Shown: piece by piece, positions 33,102 to 40,880 of the stretch
How positions within the stretch are numbered: the stretch's first letter is position 1
Layout of the letters: each line of letters opens with the position of its first letter
DNA from: an uncultured Lachnospiraceae bacterium
GTDB taxonomy: Bacteria; Bacillota; Clostridia; Lachnospirales; Lachnospiraceae
Assembly: GCA_947570615.1 (NCBI GenBank)
Contig: CANOVJ010000017.1
Span: forward strand, 1-62,061
Reading direction: 5' to 3'
DNA length: 62,061 nucleotides
The notes under the pieces: model-generated
Seen by the model: only the letters and a program-made list of their open reading frames with translations
Told to the model about the DNA's origin: nothing
Databases searched by the model: none
Position numbers and translations under genes: made by a program

Positions 33102-34532
33102 ATGGCTGAGAAAAAATTAGTGGAAGCCATCACATCCATGAGTGAGGATTTCGCCCAGTGGTACACGGATGTGGTGAAAAAAGCGGAGTTGATCGACTAC
33201 TCCAATGTAAAGGGCTGTATGGTGATCAAGCCTGCCGGATACGCGATCTGGGAAAATATCCAGCGCCAGTTGGACGAACGCTTTAAGGCGGCGGGCGTGG
33301 AGAACGTCTACATGCCCATGTTCATTCCCGAGAGTCTTCTGCAAAAGGAAAAGGATCATGTGGAGGGCTTCGCCCCCGAGGTGGCCTGGGTGACTCACGG
33401 CGGGCTCAACCCTCTCCAGGAGAGAATGTGCGTGCGCCCCACCTCCGAGACTCTGTTCTGCGATTTTTATAAGGGAGACATCCACTCCTATCGGGATCTG
33501 CCCAGAGTCTATAATCAATGGTGCAGCGTGGTGCGCTGGGAGAAGGAGACGAGACCCTTCCTGCGCTCCAGAGAGTTCCTCTGGCAGGAAGGCCACACGG
33601 CTCACGCCACCGCGGCCCAGGCCCAGGAGAGAACCGAGCAGATGCTGAACGTATACGCCGACTTCTGCGAAGAGGTTTTGGCGATTCCCGTGGTAAAGGG
33701 GCGCAAAACAGAAAAAGAAAAATTCGCGGGCGCGGAGGCTACCTATACCATAGAAGCGCTGATGCACGACGGTAAGGCCCTGCAGTCCGGCACCAGCCAT
33801 AATTTTGGCGACGGCTTCGCAAAGGCCTTCGGGATTCAGTTCACCGACAGGGATAATCAGTTAAAGTATGTCCATCAGACCTCCTGGGGTATGTCCACCC
33901 GGATCATCGGCGCCATCATCATGGTACACGGCGACGATTCCGGTCTGGTGCTGCCTCCCAGAATCGCTCCCACCCAGGTGATGATCATCCCCATCCAGCA
34001 GAAAAAGGAGGGCGTCCTCGCAAAGGCCTTCGAGCTGCAGGAAAAGCTGGGCGCTTTCCGTGTGAAGGTGGACGACAGCGACAAGAGCCCCGGCTGGAAA
34101 TTCTCCGAGCAGGAGATGCGCGGCATCCCTCTGCGGGTGGAGATCGGCCCCAAAGATATCGAAGCCGGAAAATGTGTGATCTGCCGCCGTGACAACGGGG
34201 AAAAGCTGGAAACCGCGCTGGATCAGCTGGAAGAGACAGTGGGAAGGCTTCTCGATCAGGTTCAGAACGACCTGCTGGCAAAGGCCAGAAGGCACCTTGA
34301 AGAGCACACCTTCACGGCGACCTCCAGAGAAGAGTTCGAGCAGATTTTCTCCGAGAAATCCGGCTTTGTGAAAGCCATGTGGTGCGGGGAGCAGTCCTGC
34401 GAGGAGGAAGTCAAGGACAGTCTTGGCGTTACCAGCCGCTGTATGCCCTTTGAACAGGAACAGCTCTCCGATACCTGCGCCTGCTGCGGCAGGCCTGCCA
34501 GAAAGATGGTCTACTGGGGAAAGGCTTACTGA
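33102..34532 (+). CDS. proS: Prolyl-tRNA synthetase, short archaeal/eukaryal type
   Basis: A 476-residue class II aminoacyl-tRNA synthetase that charges tRNA-Pro. It lacks the ~180-residue editing insertion of the long bacterial form. Class II motifs are seen in [28 protein letters not shown] with [28 protein letters not shown] (motif 2), and [25 protein letters not shown] (motif 3). The C-terminal zinc-like domain has [23 protein letters not shown] precedes the ATG at 33102; a frame extension to 32985 overlaps the T-box. It is controlled by the T-box leader upstream. Confidence 0.96.
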   Translation: MAEKKLVEAITSMSEDFAQWYTDVVKKAELIDYSNVKGCMVIKPAGYAIWENIQRQLDERFKAAGVENVYMPMFIPESLLQKEKDHVEGFAPEVAWVTHGGLNPLQERMCVRPTSETLFCDFYKGDIHSYRDLPRVYNQWCSVVRWEKETRPFLRSREFLWQEGHTAHATAAQAQERTEQMLNVYADFCEEVLAIPVVKGRKTEKEKFAGAEATYTIEALMHDGKALQSGTSHNFGDGFAKAFGIQFTDRDNQLKYVHQTSWGMSTRIIGAIIMVHGDDSGLVLPPRIAPTQVMIIPIQQKKEGVLAKAFELQEKLGAFRVKVDDSDKSPGWKFSEQEMRGIPLRVEIGPKDIEAGKCVICRRDNGEKLETALDQLEETVGRLLDQVQNDLLAKARRHLEEHTFTATSREEFEQIFSEKSGFVKAMWCGEQSCEEEVKDSLGVTSRCMPFEQEQLSDTCACCGRPARKMVYWGKAY

Positions 34533-34577
34533 TCTGCGAGCCGGCCTGATATAATAAAATGGAAAACGGATACCGCC

Positions 34578-35915
34578 ATGACAATTTTTTTACCTGAAAA
34601 AGTCAGATACATCATAGATACCATCATGGAAGCCGGCTACGAGGCCTATGCCGTAGGCGGCTGTATCCGTGACAGCCTTCTGGGGAGGCAGCCGGACGAC
34701 TGGGATATCACCACCTCCGCCTCCCCTTATCAGGTAAAGCAGCTTTTTCCATGGACGCTGGACACCGGGATCCGCCACGGAACCGTGACCGTCATGCTGG
34801 AGAAGGAGGGATTTGAGGTGACCACCTACCGGATCGACGGCGACTACGAGGATGGACGCCATCCCAGGGAGGTCACCTTCACCGCCAGTCTCCTGGAGGA
34901 TCTTAAACGGAGGGATTTCACCGTCAACGCCATGGCCTTCAACGACCGGACCGGACTGGTGGACGCTTTCGGCGGCATCCGGGATATGCAGGACGGGATC
35001 ATCCGCTGTGTGGGCAGTCCCCGGGAACGGTTTTCGGAGGACGCCCTGCGCATGATGCGCGCCGTGCGTTTCAGCGCCAGGCTGGGCTACCGGATCGAGG
35101 AACAAACCCTGCATGCCATGAAAGCCCTTTCCCACAACCTTCGTCTGATCAGCGCGGAACGAATCCAGGCCGAGCTGACCAGGCTTGTGGTTTCCCCTCA
35201 CCCGGAAAATCTGAGGATCGCCTTTGAGACAGGAATCACCGCGGTCATTCTGCCTGAATTCGACGCCTGCATGGAAACCGCCCAGAACAATCCCCACCAT
35301 TGCTGCAGCGTGGGCGAGCATATCCTGAAGTCCATGCAGGGAATAAGACCGGATAAAATCCTGCGCCTTGCCATGCTTTTTCACGATATCGGCAAGCCCG
35401 CCGCCCAAACCGTGGATGAGAACGGGATCCATCATTTCCAAGGCCACCCTGCCCTCTCCGAGGAGCTCGCCCGCGGGATCCTGCGCCGTCTTAAATTTGA
35501 CAATTACACCATCTCGATGGTGACGAAACTGGTGCGTTATCACGACTATAACGTTCTGCCGGAGCCAAAATATGTGCGCAGGGCCATCCGGAAAACCGGG
35601 GAGGATATCTTCCCTCTCCTGTTCGAAATTAAGAAAGCGGATCTTCTGGCGCAAAGCGATTACCGGCGCGGGGAAAAGGAGGAGCTTCTTGCGTCCGTTC
35701 ACGCCGTTTATGAACAAATCCGCCGGGAAAACCAGTGCGTCTCCCTGAAGTCTCTCGCCGTCACCGGAAGCGATCTGATCCGGTCGGCGGGCATGGAGCC
35801 CGGGCCTGCGCTTGGCAGGACCCTTGACGGACTCCTCTCCATGGTGATCGAAAATCCCGCTCTCAATGAACGGGAAACTCTGCTTTCAATTGTCCGGGAG
35901 GGCGGCTTAAATTAA
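34578..35915 (+). CDS. cca: CCA tRNA nucleotidyltransferase with HD domain
   Basis: A 445-residue enzyme that adds or repairs the 3-prime CCA of tRNAs. The polymerase head has YAVGGCIRDSLLGRQPDDWDITT with the catalytic Asp pair, RRDFTVNAMAF and SEDALRMMRAVRFSARLGY. A C-terminal HD phosphohydrolase domain follows (LFHDIGKPAAQ, VRYHDYNV). CCA is absent from the tRNA-Ser gene at 351, consistent with a need for this enzyme. The gene starts 45 bp after proS, so co-transcription is likely. GGAAAACGGA before the ATG is a modest ribosome site. Confidence 0.94.
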   Translation: MTIFLPEKVRYIIDTIMEAGYEAYAVGGCIRDSLLGRQPDDWDITTSASPYQVKQLFPWTLDTGIRHGTVTVMLEKEGFEVTTYRIDGDYEDGRHPREVTFTASLLEDLKRRDFTVNAMAFNDRTGLVDAFGGIRDMQDGIIRCVGSPRERFSEDALRMMRAVRFSARLGYRIEEQTLHAMKALSHNLRLISAERIQAELTRLVVSPHPENLRIAFETGITAVILPEFDACMETAQNNPHHCCSVGEHILKSMQGIRPDKILRLAMLFHDIGKPAAQTVDENGIHHFQGHPALSEELARGILRRLKFDNYTISMVTKLVRYHDYNVLPEPKYVRRAIRKTGEDIFPLLFEIKKADLLAQSDYRRGEKEELLASVHAVYEQIRRENQCVSLKSLAVTGSDLIRSAGMEPGPALGRTLDGLLSMVIENPALNERETLLSIVREGGLN

Positions 35916-35918
35916 GTA

Positions 35919-35946
35919 ATACTTCACAGCGGTTACTCATATGATA
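35919..35946 (+). promoter_or_regulatory. Candidate sporulation sigma (SigE/SigK-type) promoter
   Basis: CATATGATA at 35938-35946 matches the SigK -10 pattern CATANNNTA and is close to the SigE -10 CATACANT. ATA at 35919-35921 lies 16 bp upstream, the SigE spacing. It stands 30 bp before a CotS-like gene, which makes mother-cell expression plausible. Confidence 0.5.
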
Positions 35947-35975
35947 GGATATGACACAATTTGGGGGTAATCGCT

Positions 35976-36965
35976 GTGAATGACAGAAGCGTCAGTCTGC
36001 TGGAAAACTATGAGATAGAGGTGCTTCGCTCCTGGAAAGGGCGGGGCGCTGTTCTCTGTGAGACAACACAGGGGACGCTGATCCTGAAGGAATACGCCGG
36101 GCACAGGGAAAAGGCCGCCTTTCAGGACGCTCTGCTTAACATGGTGCGGGAAAAGGGCTTTAAGAATGTGGAGAGTATCCTTAAAAATAAAGACCAGGAG
36201 CTTTTAACGCAGGATCAGGACGGGACTTATTATATCCTTAAGACCTGTTATGAGGGGCGGGAATGCAATGTGAGGGATCCGGAGGAATGCCGGCTCGCGG
36301 CCAGGACTCTTGCCGGATTCCACAACGCCGCCTGCGCGCAGGAGCCTTTCCCCGGCGCCTGTACGTCCCGTTCTGCCTGCGACGAATTTGAGAAGCATAA
36401 CAGGGAATTCCGAAGAGTGCGAAAATATTTGAAGGACAGGAGCCAGAAAAGCGATTTCGAGATCTGCCTGCAGCAGAGCTATGATTACTTTTTCAATCTG
36501 GCCCTGCAGGTCACCGAGGAGATGCGGTTCTTCCAGTGCGGCGCAAAGCGGGAGCGGGAGAATTATTTTATCTGCCACGGAGATTTCCAGCACCACAATA
36601 TCATCCTCTCCGGCGGCGAAATGTGTCTGATCAATTTTGAGAAATGCGCCTGTGACAGTCCTGTGCGGGATCTGTATCTTTTCATGAGAAAGCTTCTTGA
36701 AAAAAGCGGCTGGGCGGAGAAAACCGGTTTTGATCTGGTAAACGCCTACGACCAGACGCGGCCCATGGAAAAGGAGGAATACCGCCAGCTCTACTACCGT
36801 CTCGCCTACCCGGAGAAGTTCTGGAAGATCGTAAATTTCTACTACAATTCCGGGAAAGCCTGGATTCCGGGAAAAAATCTGGAAAAGCTTAAAAAGGTCA
36901 CGGACCAGGAGCCGGATAAGCAGGCGTTTCTGGAAAAATTTAAAGTCCGTTACGGCCTATCTTAG
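35976..36965 (+). CDS. CotS-family spore coat protein, kinase-like fold
   Basis: A 329-residue protein of the CotS/YutH aminoglycoside-phosphotransferase-like group. The Brenner motif FICHGDFQHHNIILSGGEMC and the metal-binding LINFEKCACDSPVRDLYLFMRK are where the kinase catalytic loop and D-x-D segment should be, but the second motif reads INFEK instead of IDF/IDW, so catalysis may be altered. Members are packaged in or required for the spore coat. The frame opens with a TTG at 35961, but GGGGG before a GTG at 35976 at good spacing makes the latter more likely. A sporulation-type promoter lies upstream. Confidence 0.85.
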   Translation: MNDRSVSLLENYEIEVLRSWKGRGAVLCETTQGTLILKEYAGHREKAAFQDALLNMVREKGFKNVESILKNKDQELLTQDQDGTYYILKTCYEGRECNVRDPEECRLAARTLAGFHNAACAQEPFPGACTSRSACDEFEKHNREFRRVRKYLKDRSQKSDFEICLQQSYDYFFNLALQVTEEMRFFQCGAKRERENYFICHGDFQHHNIILSGGEMCLINFEKCACDSPVRDLYLFMRKLLEKSGWAEKTGFDLVNAYDQTRPMEKEEYRQLYYRLAYPEKFWKIVNFYYNSGKAWIPGKNLEKLKKVTDQEPDKQAFLEKFKVRYGLS

Positions 36966-36966
36966 C

Positions 36967-36996
36967 CTTTTCTTCCGCACCTTTGCGTGGTATAAT
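36967..36996 (+). promoter_or_regulatory. Possible promoter of the PEGA lipoprotein gene
   Basis: A perfect TATAAT lies at 36991-36996, with only a weak TTTTCT-like -35 17 bp upstream. It overlaps the stop region of the CotS-like gene. Confidence 0.4.
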
Positions 36997-37037
36997 AGGG
37001 TGCGTGTTTAAAACAGAATATAAGGTGTGTATAAAAT

Positions 37038-38582
37038 ATGGAAAAAAAGCAAAATATACAAAAGCTGACAAAGCTCGCCCTGTGCGGCCTGTGTCTTGTA
37101 CTGACCGGGTGCAGCGCTCCCAGCCTGGCGCAGGAGTCCTCCTTTGAGAGTGCCTTCGAGAACACCGGGGAGCAGGAGCCTGTCGATATCTTCACCTCCT
37201 CGGCCACCGCGGTGGTGCAGGCCATCGACCAGGAGACCCGGTTCCTTGCGCTCTTCTGCGTGGAGCGCAACGAGAGCCTTACGCTGGCCTACGACGGGGC
37301 CACCGTGATACAGGATAAATATGGAAGTCCCATGTCCGCGGCCCAGCTTAAGGAGGGCGATATTGCTCAGATCACCTTCAATGAGGAGCTGGCAAGAGTC
37401 GGCAGCGTCACCCTCTCCGGGGATGCCTGGAGCTATGAGGGAATCGCCAGGTACACGCTCGGCGAGGGAGGCGGCAGTGTCACCATCGGGGAAGAAAGCT
37501 ACGGCATGGAAAGTAATGTGCTGGCCTTTTCACAGGGCCGGCCCATTGACGTTGCGCAGATCATCCATCAGGATGTGGTCACCTTTAACGGAATGGGAAA
37601 TAAGGTGATGAGCATCACGGTAGAGCAGGGGCACGGCTATCTGGAGCTGTTAAATGCCGACGCCGTTCTGGGCGGCTGGATCGAGGTGGGACAGACTCTC
37701 ATTTCTCAGATTGCGCCGGATATGCTCTTCACCATACCGGAGGGCAGCTACAGCGTCCGTCTGACGGCCACGGGCGTGGACGAGACGAGGGACGTGGTCA
37801 TCGAACGGGATCAGGTGACGTCTCTGGATCTGGGGGACATCGAGCTTCCCGCACCGGATGGAGGCGTTGTGATCTTTGAGGTCACCCCGGGCAATGCCGA
37901 GATCCTTGTGGACAACGAGACCATCAAAACCGATTACCCTGTAAGGCTTTCTCTGGGGATTCACATGGTGACTGCCAGGGCCTCCGGCTACGACAGCCTT
38001 TCGGAGTATATCCAGGTGGACGGGGAGGACACGCTCACCGTTAAGATGGATTTGCAGGAGCAGACCACCGTCTCCGGGAACAGCGTTTCGGACAGCGGGC
38101 AGAAGGAGGGGGCAAAAATCACCATTGAGGCTCCCGCGGGCGCAGATGTCTATCAGGATAACCTGTATATGGGAATCGCTCCGGTCACCTACGACAAGAC
38201 CCCCGGAGACCACACCATCACGCTGCGCAGGAGCGGATATATCACCAGGAGCTATAATATTACAGTTGCGGACGACGATAAGGATGCGACCTATTCCTTC
38301 CCTGATCTCGAGCCTGAGAATGCTTCGTCGGATTCCGTCAGCGGGAACTCTCTCGACAAGCCTGACGCGAAATCGGTGAGCGATAACAATATCAACAATT
38401 ACTATAATAATTATTACAACAATAATTATTATGACGGCAACAATAACGGCGGCGGCGGAAACGACAGCCCGGGCAGAGATGATACCGTCAGCGGGAACTC
38501 GGTCAGCGATAATTCGCTAAACGAAGGTTCCATTAACGATAATTCCGACAGCAATAAGACGGACGCAAAACCCCCGATCTGA
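37038..38582 (+). CDS. PEGA-domain surface lipoprotein
   Basis: A 514-residue exported protein. The signal ends in a lipobox, LVLTGC (Cys about 25). The middle is strand-rich and unrecognised. Two PEGA-like repeats follow, near residues 275-335 (FEVTPGNAEILVDNE ... GYDSLSEY) and 353-420 (IEAPAGADVYQDNLYMG ... SGYITRSY). The last ~100 residues are low-complexity: repeated SVSGNS/SVSDN units flank an Asn/Tyr-rich stretch and a Gly run. The family usually sits in the cell wall or outer surface, binding partners unknown. AAGGTG is the ribosome site. It precedes hup, which has its own promoter. Confidence 0.87.
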   Translation: MEKKQNIQKLTKLALCGLCLVLTGCSAPSLAQESSFESAFENTGEQEPVDIFTSSATAVVQAIDQETRFLALFCVERNESLTLAYDGATVIQDKYGSPMSAAQLKEGDIAQITFNEELARVGSVTLSGDAWSYEGIARYTLGEGGGSVTIGEESYGMESNVLAFSQGRPIDVAQIIHQDVVTFNGMGNKVMSITVEQGHGYLELLNADAVLGGWIEVGQTLISQIAPDMLFTIPEGSYSVRLTATGVDETRDVVIERDQVTSLDLGDIELPAPDGGVVIFEVTPGNAEILVDNETIKTDYPVRLSLGIHMVTARASGYDSLSEYIQVDGEDTLTVKMDLQEQTTVSGNSVSDSGQKEGAKITIEAPAGADVYQDNLYMGIAPVTYDKTPGDHTITLRRSGYITRSYNITVADDDKDATYSFPDLEPENASSDSVSGNSLDKPDAKSVSDNNINNYYNNYYNNNYYDGNNNGGGGNDSPGRDDTVSGNSVSDNSLNEGSINDNSDSNKTDAKPPI

Positions 38583-38625
38583 CGCGGAAAAAAGCCTGAA
38601 ATCTGTTAAAACAGGCAAATTTACC

Positions 38626-38654
38626 TTGACAAACATATTCAAAGACGCTATATA
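38626..38654 (+). promoter_or_regulatory. hup promoter
   Basis: TTGACA (38626-38631), a 17-bp spacer and TATATA (38649-38654) lie in AT-rich DNA. A weak GCCTG/CAGGC stem just upstream (38594-38616) may end the previous transcript. Confidence 0.75.
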
Positions 38655-38718
38655 TAGATATAGGCGTTTCAGAAGAGACATCTAAGAAAATCACTCATAT
38701 AAAGAGGAGGAGTTCGAT

Positions 38719-38994
38719 ATGAACAAAACAGAATTAGTAGCTGCTATGGCAGAACAGGCAGGCTTATCCAGGAAAGATGCAGAAAAGGCTTTAAAGGCTT
38801 TTACTGATGTTGTATCTGAAGAATTACAGAAGGGCGGAAAGGTTCAGCTGGTTGGCTTTGGTACCTTCGAGGTATCTCAGAGAGCTGCCAGAGAGGGCAG
38901 AAACCCCCAGACCGGCGAAGTGATGCCGATTGCCGCTTCCAGGGCTCCCAAATTCAAAGCCGGCAAGGCGTTAAAGGATCTGATCAACGCATAA
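38719..38994 (+). CDS. hup: HU-family nucleoid protein
   Basis: A 91-residue DNA-bending histone-like protein. The N-terminal helices MNKTELVAAMAEQAGLSRKD, the strand KVQLVGFGTFEVSQRAAREGRNPQTGE and the arm ending AASRAPKFKAGKALKDLINA are diagnostic. AGGAGG precedes the ATG. It has its own strong promoter and an intrinsic terminator, so high autonomous expression is expected. It begins the conserved block leading to ftsH. Confidence 0.98.
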   Translation: MNKTELVAAMAEQAGLSRKDAEKALKAFTDVVSEELQKGGKVQLVGFGTFEVSQRAAREGRNPQTGEVMPIAASRAPKFKAGKALKDLINA

Positions 38995-39010
38995 GAGATA
39001 AGAATTTTGA

Positions 39011-39037
39011 GAACCTGCCGGGGCAGGTTCTTTTTCT
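39011..39037 (+). terminator. hup terminator
   Basis: GAACCTGC (39011-39018) pairs with GCAGGTTC (39023-39030), followed by TTTTTCTT. Confidence 0.9.
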
Positions 39038-39116
39038 TGGCATAAAGAAACGATGGCTGGCGAAGCCCCCGGCATCCGTTTTGAAACATTCTTTTGTTCA
39101 GAGAAAGGATAAGGAT

Positions 39117-39356
39117 ATGAGACTGGATAAATATTTAAAGGTTTCCCGGCTGATCAGGCGGCGGACCGTGGCCAACGAGGCCTGCGACGCGGGCCGGGTT
39201 CTCATCAACGACAGGCCTGCCAAAGCCTCCGCCAACGTAAAGGAGGGGGACGTGATCACCATCGCGTTCGGAAACAGGGACGTTAAGGTGGAGGTCTTAA
39301 GCGTTCAGGAGACCGTCCGCAAGGAGGAGGCCAAAGAGCTGTTCCGCTATTTATAG
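39117..39356 (+). CDS. rqcP: S4-domain ribosome quality-control protein RqcP
   Basis: A 79-residue S4-type RNA-binding protein of the YabO/Hsp15 family. The S4 fold MRLDKYLKVSRLIRRRTVA ... VLINDRPAKASANVKEGD fills almost the whole protein. RqcP binds stalled large ribosomal subunits and supports C-terminal alanine tailing of stuck peptides. The frame opens at 39081, but AAGGAT precedes the ATG at 39117 and the S4 fold starts there. The hup-yabO-yabP-yabQ-divIC order is conserved in Clostridia. A terminator follows. Confidence 0.93.
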   Translation: MRLDKYLKVSRLIRRRTVANEACDAGRVLINDRPAKASANVKEGDVITIAFGNRDVKVEVLSVQETVRKEEAKELFRYL

Positions 39357-39357
39357 G

Positions 39358-39378
39358 AAGCGCCTCCCGGCGCTTTTT
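39358..39378 (+). terminator. rqcP terminator
   Basis: AAGCGCC (39358-39364) pairs with GGCGCTT (39369-39375) around TCCC, with five T residues (39374-39378) at the end. Two TATAAT hexamers (39403-39408, 39423-39428) downstream may belong to the yabP promoter, but no good -35 is seen. Confidence 0.8.
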
Positions 39379-39481
39379 CCGTACCGCCTCAAAATCTGAT
39401 TCTATAATCGCTTCTTTCCTAATATAATCTTGTAGGAGGCAATGCCTGCGCACCAGCTTTCGGAAAGGATATGGACTGATT

Positions 39482-39772
39482 ATGGAAGATTTGACCAATA
39501 TAAATAAACGGGCGCACAAGGTGACCATGAACAACCGCAGATCCTGCAGCCTGACCGGCGTCAACGACGTTTTGTCCTTCGATGAAAACGAGATCATACT
39601 GGAAACAGAACAGGGGATGCTGATGATCCGGGGCATGGAGCTTCATGTAAACAGGCTTACTCTGGATAAGGGGGAAGTGGATGTGGACGGACGTATCGAC
39701 AGCTTCACCTACTCCGAGCAGGCAGGCACAAACGGCAAGGGAGAATCCCTGCTGGCCAGACTGTTTAAATAG
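39482..39772 (+). CDS. yabP: Sporulation protein YabP
   Basis: A 96-residue protein of the YabP/YqfC family. The core RRSCSLTGVNDVLSFDENEI followed by a strand-rich stretch ending LDKGEVDVDGRIDSFTY is characteristic. It is a mother-cell sporulation protein required for late spore development in Bacillus, with unclear molecular function. AAAGGA upstream is the probable ribosome site. It is followed after 5 bp by yabQ, so the two are co-translated. Confidence 0.94.
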   Translation: MEDLTNINKRAHKVTMNNRRSCSLTGVNDVLSFDENEIILETEQGMLMIRGMELHVNRLTLDKGEVDVDGRIDSFTYSEQAGTNGKGESLLARLFK

Positions 39773-39777
39773 CGCCT

Positions 39778-40266
39778 ATGAGCCAGAGTATTGTCAGCGA
39801 AGTAACGTTTTTTCTGCATTCCTTTCTGATGGGCATTGTCATCACCTTTGTGTATGACGGATTTATCATTCTGCGCCGTCTGATCCGTCACAGCGATCTG
39901 CTTATCTCCCTGGAGGATATGATTTTCTGGATCGCATGCGCCATAGGCGTGTTCTATATGCTCTATGAAGAGAACAACGGGATTCTGCGGTGGTTTGCCG
40001 TGCTCGGGGCATCCCTCGGCATGATTCTCTACAAAAAAACCGTCAGCCCTCTGCTTGTGAGGGCCGCATCCTCCCTGATCCGCAAAATTACCCGTATTCT
40101 GGCGCGGATTCTCGGTTTTCTGCTGCGTCCCTTCCGTTTCGCAGTGCGCAAAACCGTCCATTTTTCAGCGTTTTCTCTGCGAAAAGGAAAAAAAGTCGGA
40201 AAACGCGCAAAAATTAAGTTGACGGCCAAATTGAAACTCCTTAAAATAACATTATGCGGACACTGA
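39778..40266 (+). CDS. yabQ: Spore cortex biosynthesis protein YabQ
   Basis: A 162-residue membrane protein. Three or four hydrophobic helices fill the first ~100 residues (SEVTFFLHSFLMGIVITFVYDG, EDMIFWIACAIGVFYMLYEE, LRWFAVLGASLGMILYKKTVSP). The C-terminal tail is very basic. YabQ is needed for cortex formation and localises to the forespore membranes in Bacillus. It starts 5 bp after yabP, and this pair is always adjacent in sporeformers, which makes the call firm. Confidence 0.92.
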   Translation: MSQSIVSEVTFFLHSFLMGIVITFVYDGFIILRRLIRHSDLLISLEDMIFWIACAIGVFYMLYEENNGILRWFAVLGASLGMILYKKTVSPLLVRAASSLIRKITRILARILGFLLRPFRFAVRKTVHFSAFSLRKGKKVGKRAKIKLTAKLKLLKITLCGH

Positions 40267-40384
40267 TTGCCGTCTCATCAAAGGGACGCCGCAGGTCAGA
40301 GGCCGCCCTGCTCCGGGAACAGGCCTGACATCAGTTGCGCCGATCCGGCAGGGAGGCGGAGGATTTCCGGGGAAAGAAGGTATC

Positions 40385-40693
40385 ATGGCAAGAAAAGCAG
40401 CATACAGAAAAAGACGCCAGAACCGTTTTGGTATGTTTCTGGCCTATATTGTGGTGATCATGCTGCTGATTGTGGTAGCCTTTGACAGTATAGAGCTGAA
40501 AGCCAAAAAAGCCTCCTACCAGCAGAGGGAGGCCGCACTGCTTGAGCAGATCGCCGCCGAGGAGCAGCGCGCACTGGAAATAGAGGAATTCGAAAAATAC
40601 ACCCACACCAAGAAATATGTGGAGGAGGTCGCCCGGGATAAGCTGGGTCTGGTGTACGAGGGGGAAATCCTGTTTAAGGACGACAACCAATAA
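40385..40693 (+). CDS. divIC: Cell-division protein DivIC (FtsB/FtsL-like)
   Basis: A 102-residue bitopic protein. The basic cytoplasmic N-terminus KAAYRKRRQNRFG leads into the single helix MFLAYIVVIMLLIVVAFDS, a coiled coil (LKAKKASYQQREAALLEQIAAEEQRALEIEE) and a C-terminal segment EVARDKLGLVYEGEILFK typical of septum-formation initiators. AAGAAGG precedes the ATG. It links FtsL and DivIB in the division complex. It is followed by a strong terminator, so spoIIE is separately controlled. Confidence 0.93.
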   Translation: MARKAAYRKRRQNRFGMFLAYIVVIMLLIVVAFDSIELKAKKASYQQREAALLEQIAAEEQRALEIEEFEKYTHTKKYVEEVARDKLGLVYEGEILFKDDNQ

Positions 40694-40731
40694 AAACAAC
40701 GGCCAACACGCTTCGTGAGTCGCCTTATTGT

Positions 40732-40759
40732 AAAAAAGCAGGTCATACCTGCTTTTTTT
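40732..40759 (+). terminator. divIC terminator
   Basis: GCAGGT (40738-40743) pairs with ACCTGC (40747-40752) around CAT, flanked by A6 and T7, making a long A/T-extended stem. Confidence 0.92.
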
Positions 40760-40788
40760 GTCACAATATTTTGTGTAGTTATCGCGGA

Positions 40789-40823
40789 TTGCGACAAATT
40801 CTTCCTTCCCTTCTATATATAAT
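40789..40823 (+). promoter_or_regulatory. Candidate Spo0A-controlled promoter of spoIIE
   Basis: A perfect TATAAT lies at 40818-40823. The nearest -35-like element, TTGCGACA (40789-40796), is too far for a normal promoter (21-23 bp), resembling the long-spacer Spo0A-activated spoIIE promoter of Bacillus. Its complement TTGTCGCA differs from the 0A box TTGTCGAA at one position. Confidence 0.4.
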
Positions 40824-40880
40824 ATTCTACTACAGAACACTTTATGTCTGCGATCAGAAATTGCGGATACCGGAAGGGGC

